Shown in pieces: positions 7,438 through 13,676 of a DNA stretch of 15,275 nucleotides. Position 1 is the first letter of the stretch. Each line of letters begins with the position of its first letter. Where the stretch lies: assembly GCA_002427365.1 (NCBI GenBank), contig DIQT01000018.1, positions 3,284-18,558 of the forward strand, in the 5' to 3' direction. This stretch comes from Caryophanales bacterium UBA5455 (GTDB lineage Bacteria > Bacillota_I > Bacilli_A > RFN20 > CAG-826). The position numbers and the translations under genes are program-made. The notes under the pieces are model-generated. The model saw nothing but the letters and a program-made list of their open reading frames with translations. It was not told the origin of the DNA and made no database searches.

Positions 7438-7560
7438 ATGGCAGAACAAAAATATCGTTGCTTAGTTTGTGGCGCAATTATCGATGATCCTGATTACTGC
7501 GTTTACTGCGGTGCAACCACCGAAGATATTGTTCCTTATAACGAAGAAGAAGATTATTAA
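7438..7560 (+). CDS. Small zinc-ribbon / rubredoxin-like protein, 40 residues
   Basis: This 40-residue protein starts MAEQKYRCLVCGAIIDDPDY and contains two CxxC knuckles, Cys8/Cys11 and Cys20/Cys23 (YCVYCGA), with an acidic tail. The spacing suits a zinc ribbon or a shortened rubredoxin-type knuckle. The KYRCLVCG and YCGA parts resemble the rubredoxin tail of rubrerythrins, but the inter-knuckle loop is only eight residues, much shorter than in rubredoxin. It may bind zinc or iron; neither is shown. The ribosome binding site GGAGG (7423-7427) is 10 bases upstream. A clear promoter and a strong terminator flank it, so it is a deliberately expressed mini-gene and not a chance ORF. The function is unknown. 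Confidence 0.8.
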   Translation: MAEQKYRCLVCGAIIDDPDYCVYCGATTEDIVPYNEEEDY

Positions 7561-7567
7561 AAAGCTG

Positions 7568-7594
7568 AAGACTCCAAACTGGAGTCTTTTTTTT
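7568..7594 (+). terminator. Rho-independent terminator of zinc-ribbon gene
   Basis: A 9-bp perfect stem, AAGACTCCA (7568-7576) with TGGAGTCTT (7580-7588), has an AAC loop and is followed by Ts to 7594. Confidence 0.95.
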
Positions 7595-7606
7595 ATGTTC
7601 GCTTTT

Positions 7607-7615
7607 TGTTAAAAT
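7607..7615 (+). promoter_or_regulatory. Possible extended -10 for amidohydrolase gene
   Basis: TGTTAAAAT reads as TGn plus TAAAAT (7610-7615), just after the previous terminator. No -35 is visible. The expected start near 7622 would leave almost no leader before the ribosome binding site GGAGG (7621-7625), so this is a weak call; read-through from upstream is the alternative. Confidence 0.3.
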
Positions 7616-7632
7616 ATATAGGAGGTAACCGT

Positions 7633-8925
7633 ATGAAATTTAGATTTATTAATGCCCGGATTCTTACAATGGAAGACCCCCTTTCAATTATTGAAGGTGA
7701 ACTTCATGTAGATGGGGAAATTATTACATATGTTGGAGCAGCGTTAGAAAAAGTTGATACCCGTTTTGATCAAATAATTGATTGTAATGGTAATGTTTTA
7801 ATGCCGGGGTTTAAAAACGCCCATACGCATTCCCCAATGACGTTTTTACGTTCATACGCGGATGACCTGCCCTTACAAGAATGGTTATTTGATAAAGTGT
7901 TTCCACTTGAAGCTAAATTAAGCGGTGATGATGAATATCATTTAGCAAAAGTCGCAATTTTAGAATATTTAACTTCGGGTGTTACCGCTGCCTTTGATAT
8001 GTATTATAACCCCCACTTAACGGCGAAGGCCGCTCTTGATTTAGGCTTTCGGATGGTGTGCTTAGGAACGGTCACAAAGTATCGCGAATCCGTAGCGGAA
8101 ATGGTTGAAGCGTATAAAAGTATTAACGGCCATCCATCAAGCTTAATCTCTTACCAACTTGGCTTCCATGCGATTTATACCGCGAATGAAGAAATTTTAA
8201 AAGAACTTAAAGTGGCGTCCGATGAACTTAACGCGCCAATTTTTACGCACCTTGCTGAAACGCAAAGTGAATTTGATACCTCGATGAAAGAACATGGCCT
8301 AACCCCTACTGCCTATGTTGATAGTCTTGGCTTATGGGATCATGGTGGAGGGGGATTCCATGGCATTTATGTGACCGAAGATGATTTTTCAATTATGAAA
8401 AAGCATCGTTTAGCGATGGTAACTAATCCCTCATCGAATACAAAATTAGCGAGCGGTATCGCGCCAATTAATGCGTATTTAGAACATAATATCCCAGTCG
8501 CTATTGGAACGGATGGACCAGCGTCGAATAACGCGCTCGATTTCTTCCGTGAAATGTGGTTAACGAGTTCACTTGCTAAATTACAAACGAGTGACGCTGC
8601 TAAAGTTGATGCGCTTGATGTTTTAAAAATGGCAACGGTTAATGGTGCACACATGATGCGCTTAAATAACGCAGATGTCCTAGCGCCCAATAAATACGCG
8701 GATATTATTATGCTTGATTTAGCGCAACCAAACATGCAACCACTAAATAACATTATGAAAAATATTGTTTATGCTGGTAATAAAACTAATGTTAAAATGA
8801 CAATGATTAATGGCAAGATTTTATATTACAATAACGTCTTTTATTTAGATGAAACACCTGAAGAAATATACGCAAACGCCCAAGCGATTACCGAACGGAT
8901 TAAAGCGGAGATAACGAATGGTTAG
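7633..8925 (+). CDS. Amidohydrolase, MtaD/TrzN-like deaminase
   Basis: The 430-residue metal-dependent amidohydrolase is of the 5-methylthioadenosine/S-adenosylhomocysteine deaminase type. The metal ligands are visible: HTHS (His64, His66) after the MPGFKNAHTH strand, THLAET (His206, Glu209), His243 in GGGFHGIYV, and Asp294 in GTDGPASNN. RSYADDLPLQEWL and NPSSNTKLASGIAP are close to family consensus. MtaD enzymes deaminate adenine-containing nucleosides such as methylthioadenosine, SAH or adenosine to inosine forms; guanine or other deaminases of the same superfamily remain possible. The start is ATG 7633 with GGAGG 7 bases upstream; an in-frame TTG at 7606 precedes the ribosome binding site and is unlikely. 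The last 8 bases overlap the following Sel1-repeat gene, so the two are translationally linked. Confidence 0.9.
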   Translation: MKFRFINARILTMEDPLSIIEGELHVDGEIITYVGAALEKVDTRFDQIIDCNGNVLMPGFKNAHTHSPMTFLRSYADDLPLQEWLFDKVFPLEAKLSGDDEYHLAKVAILEYLTSGVTAAFDMYYNPHLTAKAALDLGFRMVCLGTVTKYRESVAEMVEAYKSINGHPSSLISYQLGFHAIYTANEEILKELKVASDELNAPIFTHLAETQSEFDTSMKEHGLTPTAYVDSLGLWDHGGGGFHGIYVTEDDFSIMKKHRLAMVTNPSSNTKLASGIAPINAYLEHNIPVAIGTDGPASNNALDFFREMWLTSSLAKLQTSDAAKVDALDVLKMATVNGAHMMRLNNADVLAPNKYADIIMLDLAQPNMQPLNNIMKNIVYAGNKTNVKMTMINGKILYYNNVFYLDETPEEIYANAQAITERIKAEITNG

Positions 8926-9439
8926 AGTTTACGAATGGGAAAAAACTAATCATAGTGACCTTGAACTAAGAATTTTAGAAGCTCGTGCCAAATCAGGTGA
9001 TGCCGAAGCTAACTGTGCGATGGCGGATTTTTATATGCGTGGTCGTTATCATTTCTTAAAAAATACGCAAAAAGCGATGCGCTATTTAGATGAAGCAATG
9101 GGAAGAAGATACCCCCAATCATTTTTTCTTTATGCCGAATGGTTAATGGATCCGACGCTTAATGAAAAAATTGAATATAACAAAGCGGTTAAGTTTTATG
9201 AACGAAGTGCTGACCTCGGGTTTGGCCGGGGCATGGCGCGTGTTGGTGAAGCTTTTCTACGAGGCTGGGGCGTGGAAATAAATTACATTGCCGCGGAATC
9301 ATGGTTAATTAAAAGTAATTCGTTAGAAGCCCGCCAACCCTTACTTGATCTCGCAGATTTAGTTGAAAAAGAAGAAAACCGCCATGAAGATGCGATAAGA
9401 TTACGCGAAATTGCGCTATCATATGTAAAAAATCCCTAA
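8918..9439 (+). CDS. Sel1-like repeat protein
   Basis: The 173-residue helical-repeat protein has no signal peptide or membrane segment and is probably cytoplasmic. About three Sel1-type (TPR-like) repeats are visible: residues ~29-63 (AEANCAMADFYMRGRYHFLKN), ~64-102 (PQSFFLYAEWLM up to KAVKFYERSADLG) and ~103-135 (RGMARVGEAFLRGWGVEINY). These follow the A..xLA..Y..G.GV..D...A..W....A pattern. Such repeats mediate protein-protein contacts. Its start lies inside the end of the amidohydrolase gene with an 8-base overlap, suggesting coupled synthesis and perhaps a shared role, although the repeats alone give no function. No terminator is evident after it. Confidence 0.8.
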   Translation: MVRVYEWEKTNHSDLELRILEARAKSGDAEANCAMADFYMRGRYHFLKNTQKAMRYLDEAMGRRYPQSFFLYAEWLMDPTLNEKIEYNKAVKFYERSADLGFGRGMARVGEAFLRGWGVEINYIAAESWLIKSNSLEARQPLLDLADLVEKEENRHEDAIRLREIALSYVKNP

Positions 9440-9451
9440 ATAAAATAACAT

Positions 9452-9469
9452 TTAGTTAATTACAACTAA
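9452..9469 (+). promoter_or_regulatory. Inverted repeat over -35 region of DUF3137 gene
   Basis: TTAGTT (9452-9457) and AACTAA (9464-9469) are inverted around AATTAC, just upstream of a TATAAT at 9478-9483. The position suits an operator, but the sequence is AT-rich and short, so chance is possible. Confidence 0.25.
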
Positions 9470-9477
9470 TTATTAAG

Positions 9478-9483
9478 TATAAT
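9478..9483 (+). promoter_or_regulatory. Probable -10 box of DUF3137-lemA operon
   Basis: A perfect TATAAT sits 24 bases before the start codon, with a weak TTAATT (9456-9461) 16 bases upstream as a possible -35. Confidence 0.55.
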
Positions 9484-9507
9484 GAAAGTAACTAGGGAGT
9501 GAGAGCC

Positions 9508-10446
9508 ATGAAAGTCCAATTAAATTTAGACTATGATTCTTTAGAAGTTACGCGGTTAGAATTATATAAAAAGATTAAAGTGATGCGGCTACCAGGAATT
9601 ATTAGCCTCATCGCAGGCTTTATTTTAAGTATTATTGTTTCCTTTGATTTAAATATACCGTTAATTGTTATTTCGATTATTTTAATTATCTTAGGCTTTA
9701 TCTTGCTCTTTATAGCGATGTTTCGAAGCAATAAAGCTAGTTCATTATTAAAAGAAAGAATCTTTCTTGATGTGCTTAAACAAATGTATGGCGATGATGT
9801 TTCTTACGCTCCAATGGAAAAACTTGACGCTAATGAAATGGTTAAAACGGGACAATATCGTAAACCCGATGCGATTATTGGCCAAGATTTAATTATTGGC
9901 TCGTATAAAGGTGTTTCCTTTAAAACAAGTGATATGACACTTCAAGAAGTTCATACGGATTCGGATGGGAATACGACAACGACAACATATTTTAAAGGCC
10001 GCTATATTATTTATTATTTAAAACGGAATTTTAACCACACCTTATCAATTATTGAACGGAAGTTTTTAAACTCATTATTTTCTAATAAAACGCCAAGTGG
10101 TCAAAAACTCGTAAAAGTTGAAACGGAATCCATCGCCTTTAATAAAAAGTTTGATGTGCGAAGCGATGATAAAATATTTGCCTTTTATATTATTAACCCG
10201 GCTTTTATGGAAGATATTATCGCAATTGAAGCAATGACAAAAGGTAATATTACGTGCTATCTTCGGGGAAATGAATTCCATTTAGGCTTAGAAACAAAAG
10301 AAGAAACAATTAAGTTTAAAGTGTCGAAACCATTAACGAAAGATTATGTTGAAAGTCTCTTTGGTGGGCTCGCCTTAATGGCGGAACTCATTGATAATAT
10401 CCGGCTTGATATGCCAAAATTTAATTCACCAAACGGAGGTATTTAA
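9508..10446 (+). CDS. DUF3137 family membrane protein
   Basis: The protein has 312 residues. Two close hydrophobic helices (about residues 28-48 and 50-72) are followed by a soluble domain of mixed strands and helices (residues ~75-312) with an SDGNTTTTTYFKGRYI turn. This is the layout of DUF3137 proteins, which often neighbour lemA in Firmicutes; the function is not established. The start is ATG 9508, with AGGGAG (9494-9499) 8 bases upstream; an in-frame GTG at 9499 overlaps that ribosome binding site. The gap to lemA is two bases, so the two proteins are almost certainly co-translated and probably work together at the membrane. The family call rests on architecture plus neighbour. Confidence 0.75.
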   Translation: MKVQLNLDYDSLEVTRLELYKKIKVMRLPGIISLIAGFILSIIVSFDLNIPLIVISIILIILGFILLFIAMFRSNKASSLLKERIFLDVLKQMYGDDVSYAPMEKLDANEMVKTGQYRKPDAIIGQDLIIGSYKGVSFKTSDMTLQEVHTDSDGNTTTTTYFKGRYIIYYLKRNFNHTLSIIERKFLNSLFSNKTPSGQKLVKVETESIAFNKKFDVRSDDKIFAFYIINPAFMEDIIAIEAMTKGNITCYLRGNEFHLGLETKEETIKFKVSKPLTKDYVESLFGGLALMAELIDNIRLDMPKFNSPNGGI

Positions 10447-10448
10447 TT

Positions 10449-11024
10449 ATGGAATGGTGGGAAATTGCTTTGATTATTGTGGCGATTATTGCTTTGATTG
10501 TTGTTTTGATTACGATTTGGTTTATTTCAACGCTTAATACATTAAAACGAATGGTCATTAAAGTTGAAGAAAGTGAATCCTCAATTGATGTCGCCTTAAC
10601 GAAACGCTACGACGTCTTAACGAAATTACTTGATGCAACGAAGGGCTTTATTAAGCACGAAGAAAAGTTAATTACGGAAATTACTAAACTTCGCTTACCA
10701 GCTCATGGAGCCTCGATTGAAGAAAAATCAGCGTTCGCTCATGATTTAGCGGAAGGGTATGCTAAGATCAATGTGGTCGCCGAAAACTATCCAACTTTAA
10801 AATCGGATGGTGTGTTTATGAAACTTCAAGATGCCAGTAGTGAAGTGGAAGAAAACTTACAAGCCGCACGGCGGTTTTATAATTCAAACGTTTCAATTTA
10901 TAACCAAAAGATTGCTGTTTGGCCAAGTTCAATTGTTGCGAACAAACAAAATTATCATAGAAAAACCTTCTTTGAAGCCGAAGAAGCCAAACGGGCGGAT
11001 GTTAAAATCGACTTTGGCGAATAA
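10449..11024 (+). CDS. lemA: LemA family protein
   Basis: The 191 residues have one N-terminal membrane helix (about 5-28, WEIALIIVAIIALIVVLITI) and then long helices forming the LemA domain. VEESESSIDVALTKRYDVLTKLLDATKGF corresponds to the family's 'vKRrdLIPNLVe' helix, and AARRFYNSNVSIYNQKIAVWPSSIVA to the conserved RFYN..V..YN....P region. LemA proteins have a short N-terminal anchor and an alpha-helical cytoplasmic or external bundle; the biochemical role is unclear. GGAGG in the last codons of the DUF3137 gene serves as ribosome binding site. The pairing with DUF3137 is a known arrangement and supports both calls. The 122 bases after the stop hold no clear terminator before the tRNA promoter. 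Confidence 0.88.
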   Translation: MEWWEIALIIVAIIALIVVLITIWFISTLNTLKRMVIKVEESESSIDVALTKRYDVLTKLLDATKGFIKHEEKLITEITKLRLPAHGASIEEKSAFAHDLAEGYAKINVVAENYPTLKSDGVFMKLQDASSEVEENLQAARRFYNSNVSIYNQKIAVWPSSIVANKQNYHRKTFFEAEEAKRADVKIDFGE

Positions 11025-11107
11025 ACCTCTTTAATTAAATTTAGCTGAAAATAACTTTAACTTCTTTTTTCTTCGCGATTAAAAATATGAATCCAAAACG
11101 CTTTTCC

Positions 11108-11135
11108 TTGCAAAAGGCAAAACATGTGGTATTAT
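11108..11135 (+). promoter_or_regulatory. Promoter of initiator tRNA gene
   Basis: TTGCAA (11108-11113), 16 bases, then TATTAT (11130-11135) preceded by TGG, an extended -10. The expected transcript start is a few bases before the tRNA. Confidence 0.7.
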
Positions 11136-11146
11136 ATTAAAGAAAT

Positions 11147-11223
11147 CGCGGAGTAGAGCAGTTCGGTAGCTCGTCGGGCCCATAACCCGGAGGTCGGGGG
11201 TTCAAATCCCTCCTCCGCAACCA
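11147..11223 (+). tRNA. Initiator tRNA-fMet (CAT)
   Basis: This is a 77-base cloverleaf with encoded CCA (11221-11223). Anticodon CAT lies in the loop CCCATAA. Two initiator hallmarks are visible: a C1-A72 mismatch at the end of the acceptor stem (CGCGGAG with CTCCGCA) and three consecutive G-C pairs (GGG/CCC) in the anticodon stem. The T-loop TTCAAAT is normal. It has its own promoter and terminator. Confidence 0.97.
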
Positions 11224-11231
11224 AGATTATT

Positions 11232-11258
11232 AACGATCCACTTATGGGTCGTTTTTTT
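11232..11258 (+). terminator. Terminator of initiator tRNA gene
   Basis: AACGATCC (11232-11239) pairs with GGGTCGTT (11246-11253), including one G-T pair, with a 6-base loop and a run of Ts to 11258. Confidence 0.88.
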
Positions 11259-11324
11259 ATTAACAAAGGTAATCAGAAATAATGTAAAAATCTTTTATAA
11301 ATGCACTTTTTTTAAAAACTCTCA

Positions 11325-11353
11325 TTGAAAAACACTTCAATTTTCGCTAAAAT
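11325..11353 (+). promoter_or_regulatory. Promoter of rubrerythrin gene
   Basis: TTGAAA (11325-11330), 17 bases, TAAAAT (11348-11353): near-consensus sigma-A promoter. No convincing PerR or Fur box was found around it. Confidence 0.75.
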
Positions 11354-11383
11354 AAGATATACATATTTAGGAGGACTAATCAA

Positions 11384-11941
11384 ATGGATGTAAAAGAATA
11401 TGCAAGATTAAAAGGGACAAAAACCGAAGCAAACTTACTTGAAGCGTTTTCTGGTGAAGCCCAAGCCCACACAAAATATCAATATTACGCGAGTGTGGCG
11501 AAAAAAGCTGGCTATGAACAAATTGCTGATATTTTCTTAGAAACAAGCGGAAACGAAAAAGAACATGCTGAATTATGGTTTAAATATTTAAACAATGGTT
11601 CTAAAGGCACAATGCCACAAGTTCTTTATGATGCGGCCGCTGGTGAAAACTATGAACATACCGATATGTATGCCAGAATGGCCAAAGAAGCTGAAGAAGA
11701 AGGCTTCCTTGAAATCGCGGCGAAGTTCCGTGGTGTTGCCGCAATTGAAAAAGCCCACGAAGAACGTTATCTCGCTTTAGCGGAAAACATTAAAGAAGGT
11801 ATCGTCTTTGTTCGTGATGACGTTGTTGTTTGGAAGTGCCGTGTTTGTGGTAACTTACACGTTGGTAAGGCTGCACCTGCTATTTGCCCAGTTTGTGCTC
11901 ACGCGCAATCTTATCAAGAATTACGCGCTGTTAACTGGTAA
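11384..11941 (+). CDS. rbr: Rubrerythrin
   Basis: The 185-residue non-heme di-iron peroxidase reduces hydrogen peroxide to water with electrons from a rubredoxin or NADH-linked reductase, typical of anaerobes. The N-terminal ferritin-like four-helix domain (residues ~12-137) carries the iron-ligand motifs GEAQA (Glu25), NEKEHAE (Glu58, His61), the middle helix EEEGF and EKAHEERY (Glu122, His125). The C-terminal rubredoxin-like domain (~148-185) has Cys152/Cys155 and Cys168/Cys171 (KCRVCG, CPVCAHA). The length and domain order match the standard family. AGGAGGA (11369-11375) is a strong ribosome binding site. It is monocistronic between a good promoter and a terminator, and complements the catalase at the window's left end. 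Confidence 0.96.
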   Translation: MDVKEYARLKGTKTEANLLEAFSGEAQAHTKYQYYASVAKKAGYEQIADIFLETSGNEKEHAELWFKYLNNGSKGTMPQVLYDAAAGENYEHTDMYARMAKEAEEEGFLEIAAKFRGVAAIEKAHEERYLALAENIKEGIVFVRDDVVVWKCRVCGNLHVGKAAPAICPVCAHAQSYQELRAVNW

Positions 11942-11957
11942 AAAAGTTCAAAATAAG

Positions 11958-11987
11958 GAAAGCACACACTTGTGTGCTTTCTTCTTA
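11958..11987 (+). terminator. Terminator of rubrerythrin gene
   Basis: GAAAGCACAC (11958-11967) pairs perfectly with GTGTGCTTTC (11972-11981) around ACTT. The following tract is T-rich but broken by Cs (TTCTTATTT), so the stem is strong and the tail modest. Confidence 0.8.
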
Positions 11988-12041
11988 TTTGGCTGGTATT
12001 ACTTAGATAAACTGGTAAACGAGAGAAGATAAATTTTGCTC

Positions 12042-12070
12042 TTGATTTTTACCCGCATTTCATTGATAAT
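12042..12070 (+). promoter_or_regulatory. Promoter of tRNA-Asp/tRNA-Phe unit
   Basis: TTGATT (12042-12047), 17 bases, GATAAT (12065-12070), ending 16 bases before tRNA-Asp. Confidence 0.65.
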
Positions 12071-12086
12071 ATATAAGCACTTACTT

Positions 12087-12162
12087 GGACCAGTAGTGTA
12101 GCGGTTAACATGCCTGCCTGTCACGCAGGAGATCGCGGGTTCAATTCCCGTCTGGTCCGCCA
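12087..12162 (+). tRNA. tRNA-Asp (GTC)
   Basis: This 76-base cloverleaf has acceptor GGACCAG/CTGGTCC, discriminator G73 typical of Asp, and encoded CCA. The anticodon loop CTGTCAC is closed by CCTGC/GCAGG and the T-loop TTCAATT is normal. It is followed after two bases by tRNA-Phe, so the two are co-transcribed. Confidence 0.97.
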
Positions 12163-12164
12163 TT

Positions 12165-12240
<76 letters not shown>

Positions 12241-12250
12241 TCTATTTAAG

Positions 12251-12275
12251 AAACATCCATTCTGGATGTTTTTTT
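12251..12275 (+). terminator. Terminator of tRNA-Asp/tRNA-Phe unit
   Basis: AAACATCCA (12251-12259) pairs with TGGATGTTT (12263-12271) around TTC, with Ts to 12275. Confidence 0.93.
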
Positions 12276-12587
12276 AATTTTCATAGCAAACTTAACAAAA
12301 ATTTTACAATTGAGAGTTAAGTTAATTAAAAATGAATTTTAAGTTAAAACTTTCCAATAATTCGATAATTAAATATCGATTTTCTTTCGGACCTAATAGC
12401 ACAAAATTTTAATAAAGCGGTTACAAATTCACAATAATTAAGCATTTCAACTAATTACCTGCTTAAAAAGAATTATTTATTAAATTGGGTATTTTTTTGA
12501 ATTTACTTAAATATACTTAATTAATTGATTGCTTGAAAAAATGTTAAGTTGGTAAAGCAATATCGATATTTTTTTATTGATTTTTAA

Positions 12588-12596
12588 TGGTAAAAT
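12588..12596 (+). promoter_or_regulatory. Extended -10 promoter of pfl operon
   Basis: TGGTAAAAT gives TGn plus TAAAAT (12591-12596). The expected transcript start is about 12602, at the left foot of the 12601-12640 hairpin. There is no clear -35. Confidence 0.45.
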
Positions 12597-12600
12597 TCAA

Positions 12601-12640
12601 GTATTGTAGTTGTTAAAAGGGCCCAAAACCATTACAATAC
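12601..12640 (+). promoter_or_regulatory. 5'-UTR hairpin of pfl operon
   Basis: GTATTGTAGT (12601-12610) pairs with ATTACAATAC (12631-12640): ten base pairs, one of them G-T. GTT/AAC can stack inside, and the 20-base loop contains the palindrome GGGCCC (12619-12624). There is no T-tract, so it is not a terminator. It lies between the presumed transcript start and the ribosome binding site AAAGGAG (12649-12655). It could stabilise the mRNA end, regulate translation, or act as an operator in DNA. Confidence 0.55.
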
Positions 12641-12662
12641 CTACGGCGAAAGGAGAGATGCA

Positions 12663-13388
12663 ATGAAGACAGTATACGTTCATTCATTTGAATCCTTTGG
12701 CACGGTTGATGGACCTGGTCTCCGCTTCGTGATTTTTCTTCAAGGTTGTCCAATGCGCTGCTTATATTGTCATAACCCTGACACATGGCAAATTAACACT
12801 GGAAAATCGTATACAAGCGATCAAATTGTTAAAGAAGTTAACAAATATCGTCGGTATCTCAAAAAAGGCGGGGTGACAGTTAGTGGGGGTGAACCACTTG
12901 TCCAAATTGATTTTGTTATTGAATTGTTCACTAAATTACAAAAGGAAGGTTATCATACCGCCCTTGATACAAGCGGAATTACCTTTAGTGAAGCACAAAA
13001 AGAAAAATTTGCTGCTTTACTCGCCGTAACTAACCTTGTCTTACTTGATTTAAAACAAATCGATAACGCAAAACACAAACTTTTAACCGGGCATGAAAAT
13101 ACAGCACCGTTAAAGTTTGCTCAATATGTATCCGCTTCAAAGACACCATTATGGATTCGCCATGTTCTTGTTCCAGGTTATACCGATAACGAAGAAAATT
13201 TGATTGCGCTAGCGAACTTTATTAAAACACTAGCGACAGTCGAAAAAGTTGAAGTGCTTCCTTATCATACGCTTGGCGTTAGTAAGTATAAGGAAATGGG
13301 AATAAGCTATCCGCTCGATGGTGTTAATGAACCAAGTCAGGACAGCGTTAAACGCGCGGAAGAAATCTTAATTGAGGGGAAGTATTAA
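12663..13388 (+). CDS. pflA: Pyruvate formate-lyase activating enzyme
   Basis: The 241-residue radical SAM enzyme uses a [4Fe-4S] cluster and S-adenosylmethionine to make the glycyl radical on pyruvate formate-lyase. The cluster cysteines Cys29, Cys33 and Cys36 are in GCPMRCLYCHNPDTW, the exact CxxxCxxC pattern of this family. The upstream SFGTVDGPGLRFVIFLQG, the SGGEPL SAM-binding motif and the C-terminal PYHTLGVSKYKEMG are also typical. The length matches the family. AAAGGAG (12649-12655) precedes the start by 7 bases. It is first in an operon with a thioredoxin-like gene and pflB; here the activator precedes its target, whereas pflB-pflA order is common elsewhere. Confidence 0.96.
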   Translation: MKTVYVHSFESFGTVDGPGLRFVIFLQGCPMRCLYCHNPDTWQINTGKSYTSDQIVKEVNKYRRYLKKGGVTVSGGEPLVQIDFVIELFTKLQKEGYHTALDTSGITFSEAQKEKFAALLAVTNLVLLDLKQIDNAKHKLLTGHENTAPLKFAQYVSASKTPLWIRHVLVPGYTDNEENLIALANFIKTLATVEKVEVLPYHTLGVSKYKEMGISYPLDGVNEPSQDSVKRAEEILIEGKY

Positions 13389-13664
13389 ATGAACAAAACA
13401 TATTTAATCGAATTTAGTGGGGAAAATTGTCCAGGTTGCATTCAACTTGAAAGCGAAGCAATTAAAGCTTCCCGCCATTTCCCTGAACTCGCCTTTGTTA
13501 ACTTTGGCGATGAAGAAACGGTAAGAAAATACCATCAAAAATTTAACTTCGCTAAATTGCCAGCCTTAATGTTATTAAAAGATGATGAAGTATTAGGAAT
13601 TCTCTATGGTAGTCAACCGGAAGAAATCCTAATTGAATGGATAAAAGCCAAATTAGAAAAATAG
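13389..13664 (+). CDS. Thioredoxin-like protein
   Basis: The 91-residue compact thioredoxin fold has an N-terminal strand (TYLIEFSG), the active site NCPGC (Cys14, Cys17), and a later KLPALMLLKDDEVLG with the family's cis-Pro and final strands. It is slightly shorter than classical thioredoxin (~105), and CPGC replaces CGPC, so redox properties may differ. No signal peptide is visible, so it is probably cytoplasmic. ATG follows the pflA stop codon directly (TAAATG), with a G-rich ribosome binding site in the last pflA codons; pflB begins 12 bases after its stop. This placement suggests a role in keeping PflA or PflB, or a related redox partner, reduced, which is inference. Confidence 0.85.
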   Translation: MNKTYLIEFSGENCPGCIQLESEAIKASRHFPELAFVNFGDEETVRKYHQKFNFAKLPALMLLKDDEVLGILYGSQPEEILIEWIKAKLEK

Positions 13665-13676
13665 GAGGAACAATAA

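Larger units (their letters stand above)
12276..12662 (+). other. AT-rich gene-free leader upstream of pfl operon
   Basis: No supported gene lies in these ~390 bases. They hold several inverted repeats: AACTTAAC/GTTAAGTT (12289-12296, 12316-12323), TCGATA/TATCGA (12362-12367, 12374-12379), TTAAGCA/TGCTTAA (12438-12444, 12460-12466) and the 12-base palindrome AATATCGATATT (12559-12570). The hexamer ACTTAA or its complement TTAAGT recurs six times (12290, 12317, 12339, 12505, 12515, 12544). A lone TTCACAA (12428-12434) resembles half of a Rex site. The promoter and hairpin of the pfl operon are at the right end. It is probably a regulatory region for an anaerobically controlled operon; the regulator is not identified. 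Confidence 0.5.

Noticed and set aside
8367..8753. 128-codon open frame on the - strand
   Set aside because: It lies wholly inside the well-supported amidohydrolase gene and its product has no recognisable motif, so it is a shadow frame.
11808..12032. 74-codon + strand frame overlapping the rubrerythrin end
   Set aside because: It is out of frame with the rubrerythrin rubredoxin domain and runs through the terminator hairpin.
12332..12412. 26-codon ORF in the pfl leader
   Set aside because: It has no ribosome binding site, its composition is that of the AT-rich surroundings, and no motif is seen.
12421..12437. Rex operator upstream of pflA
   Set aside because: Only the right half (TTCACAA) is present; the left half TTGTGAA is missing.
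12438..12466. Terminator from TTAAGCA/TGCTTAA hairpin
   Set aside because: The stem has only seven pairs, the loop is 15 bases, and no T-tract follows on either strand.
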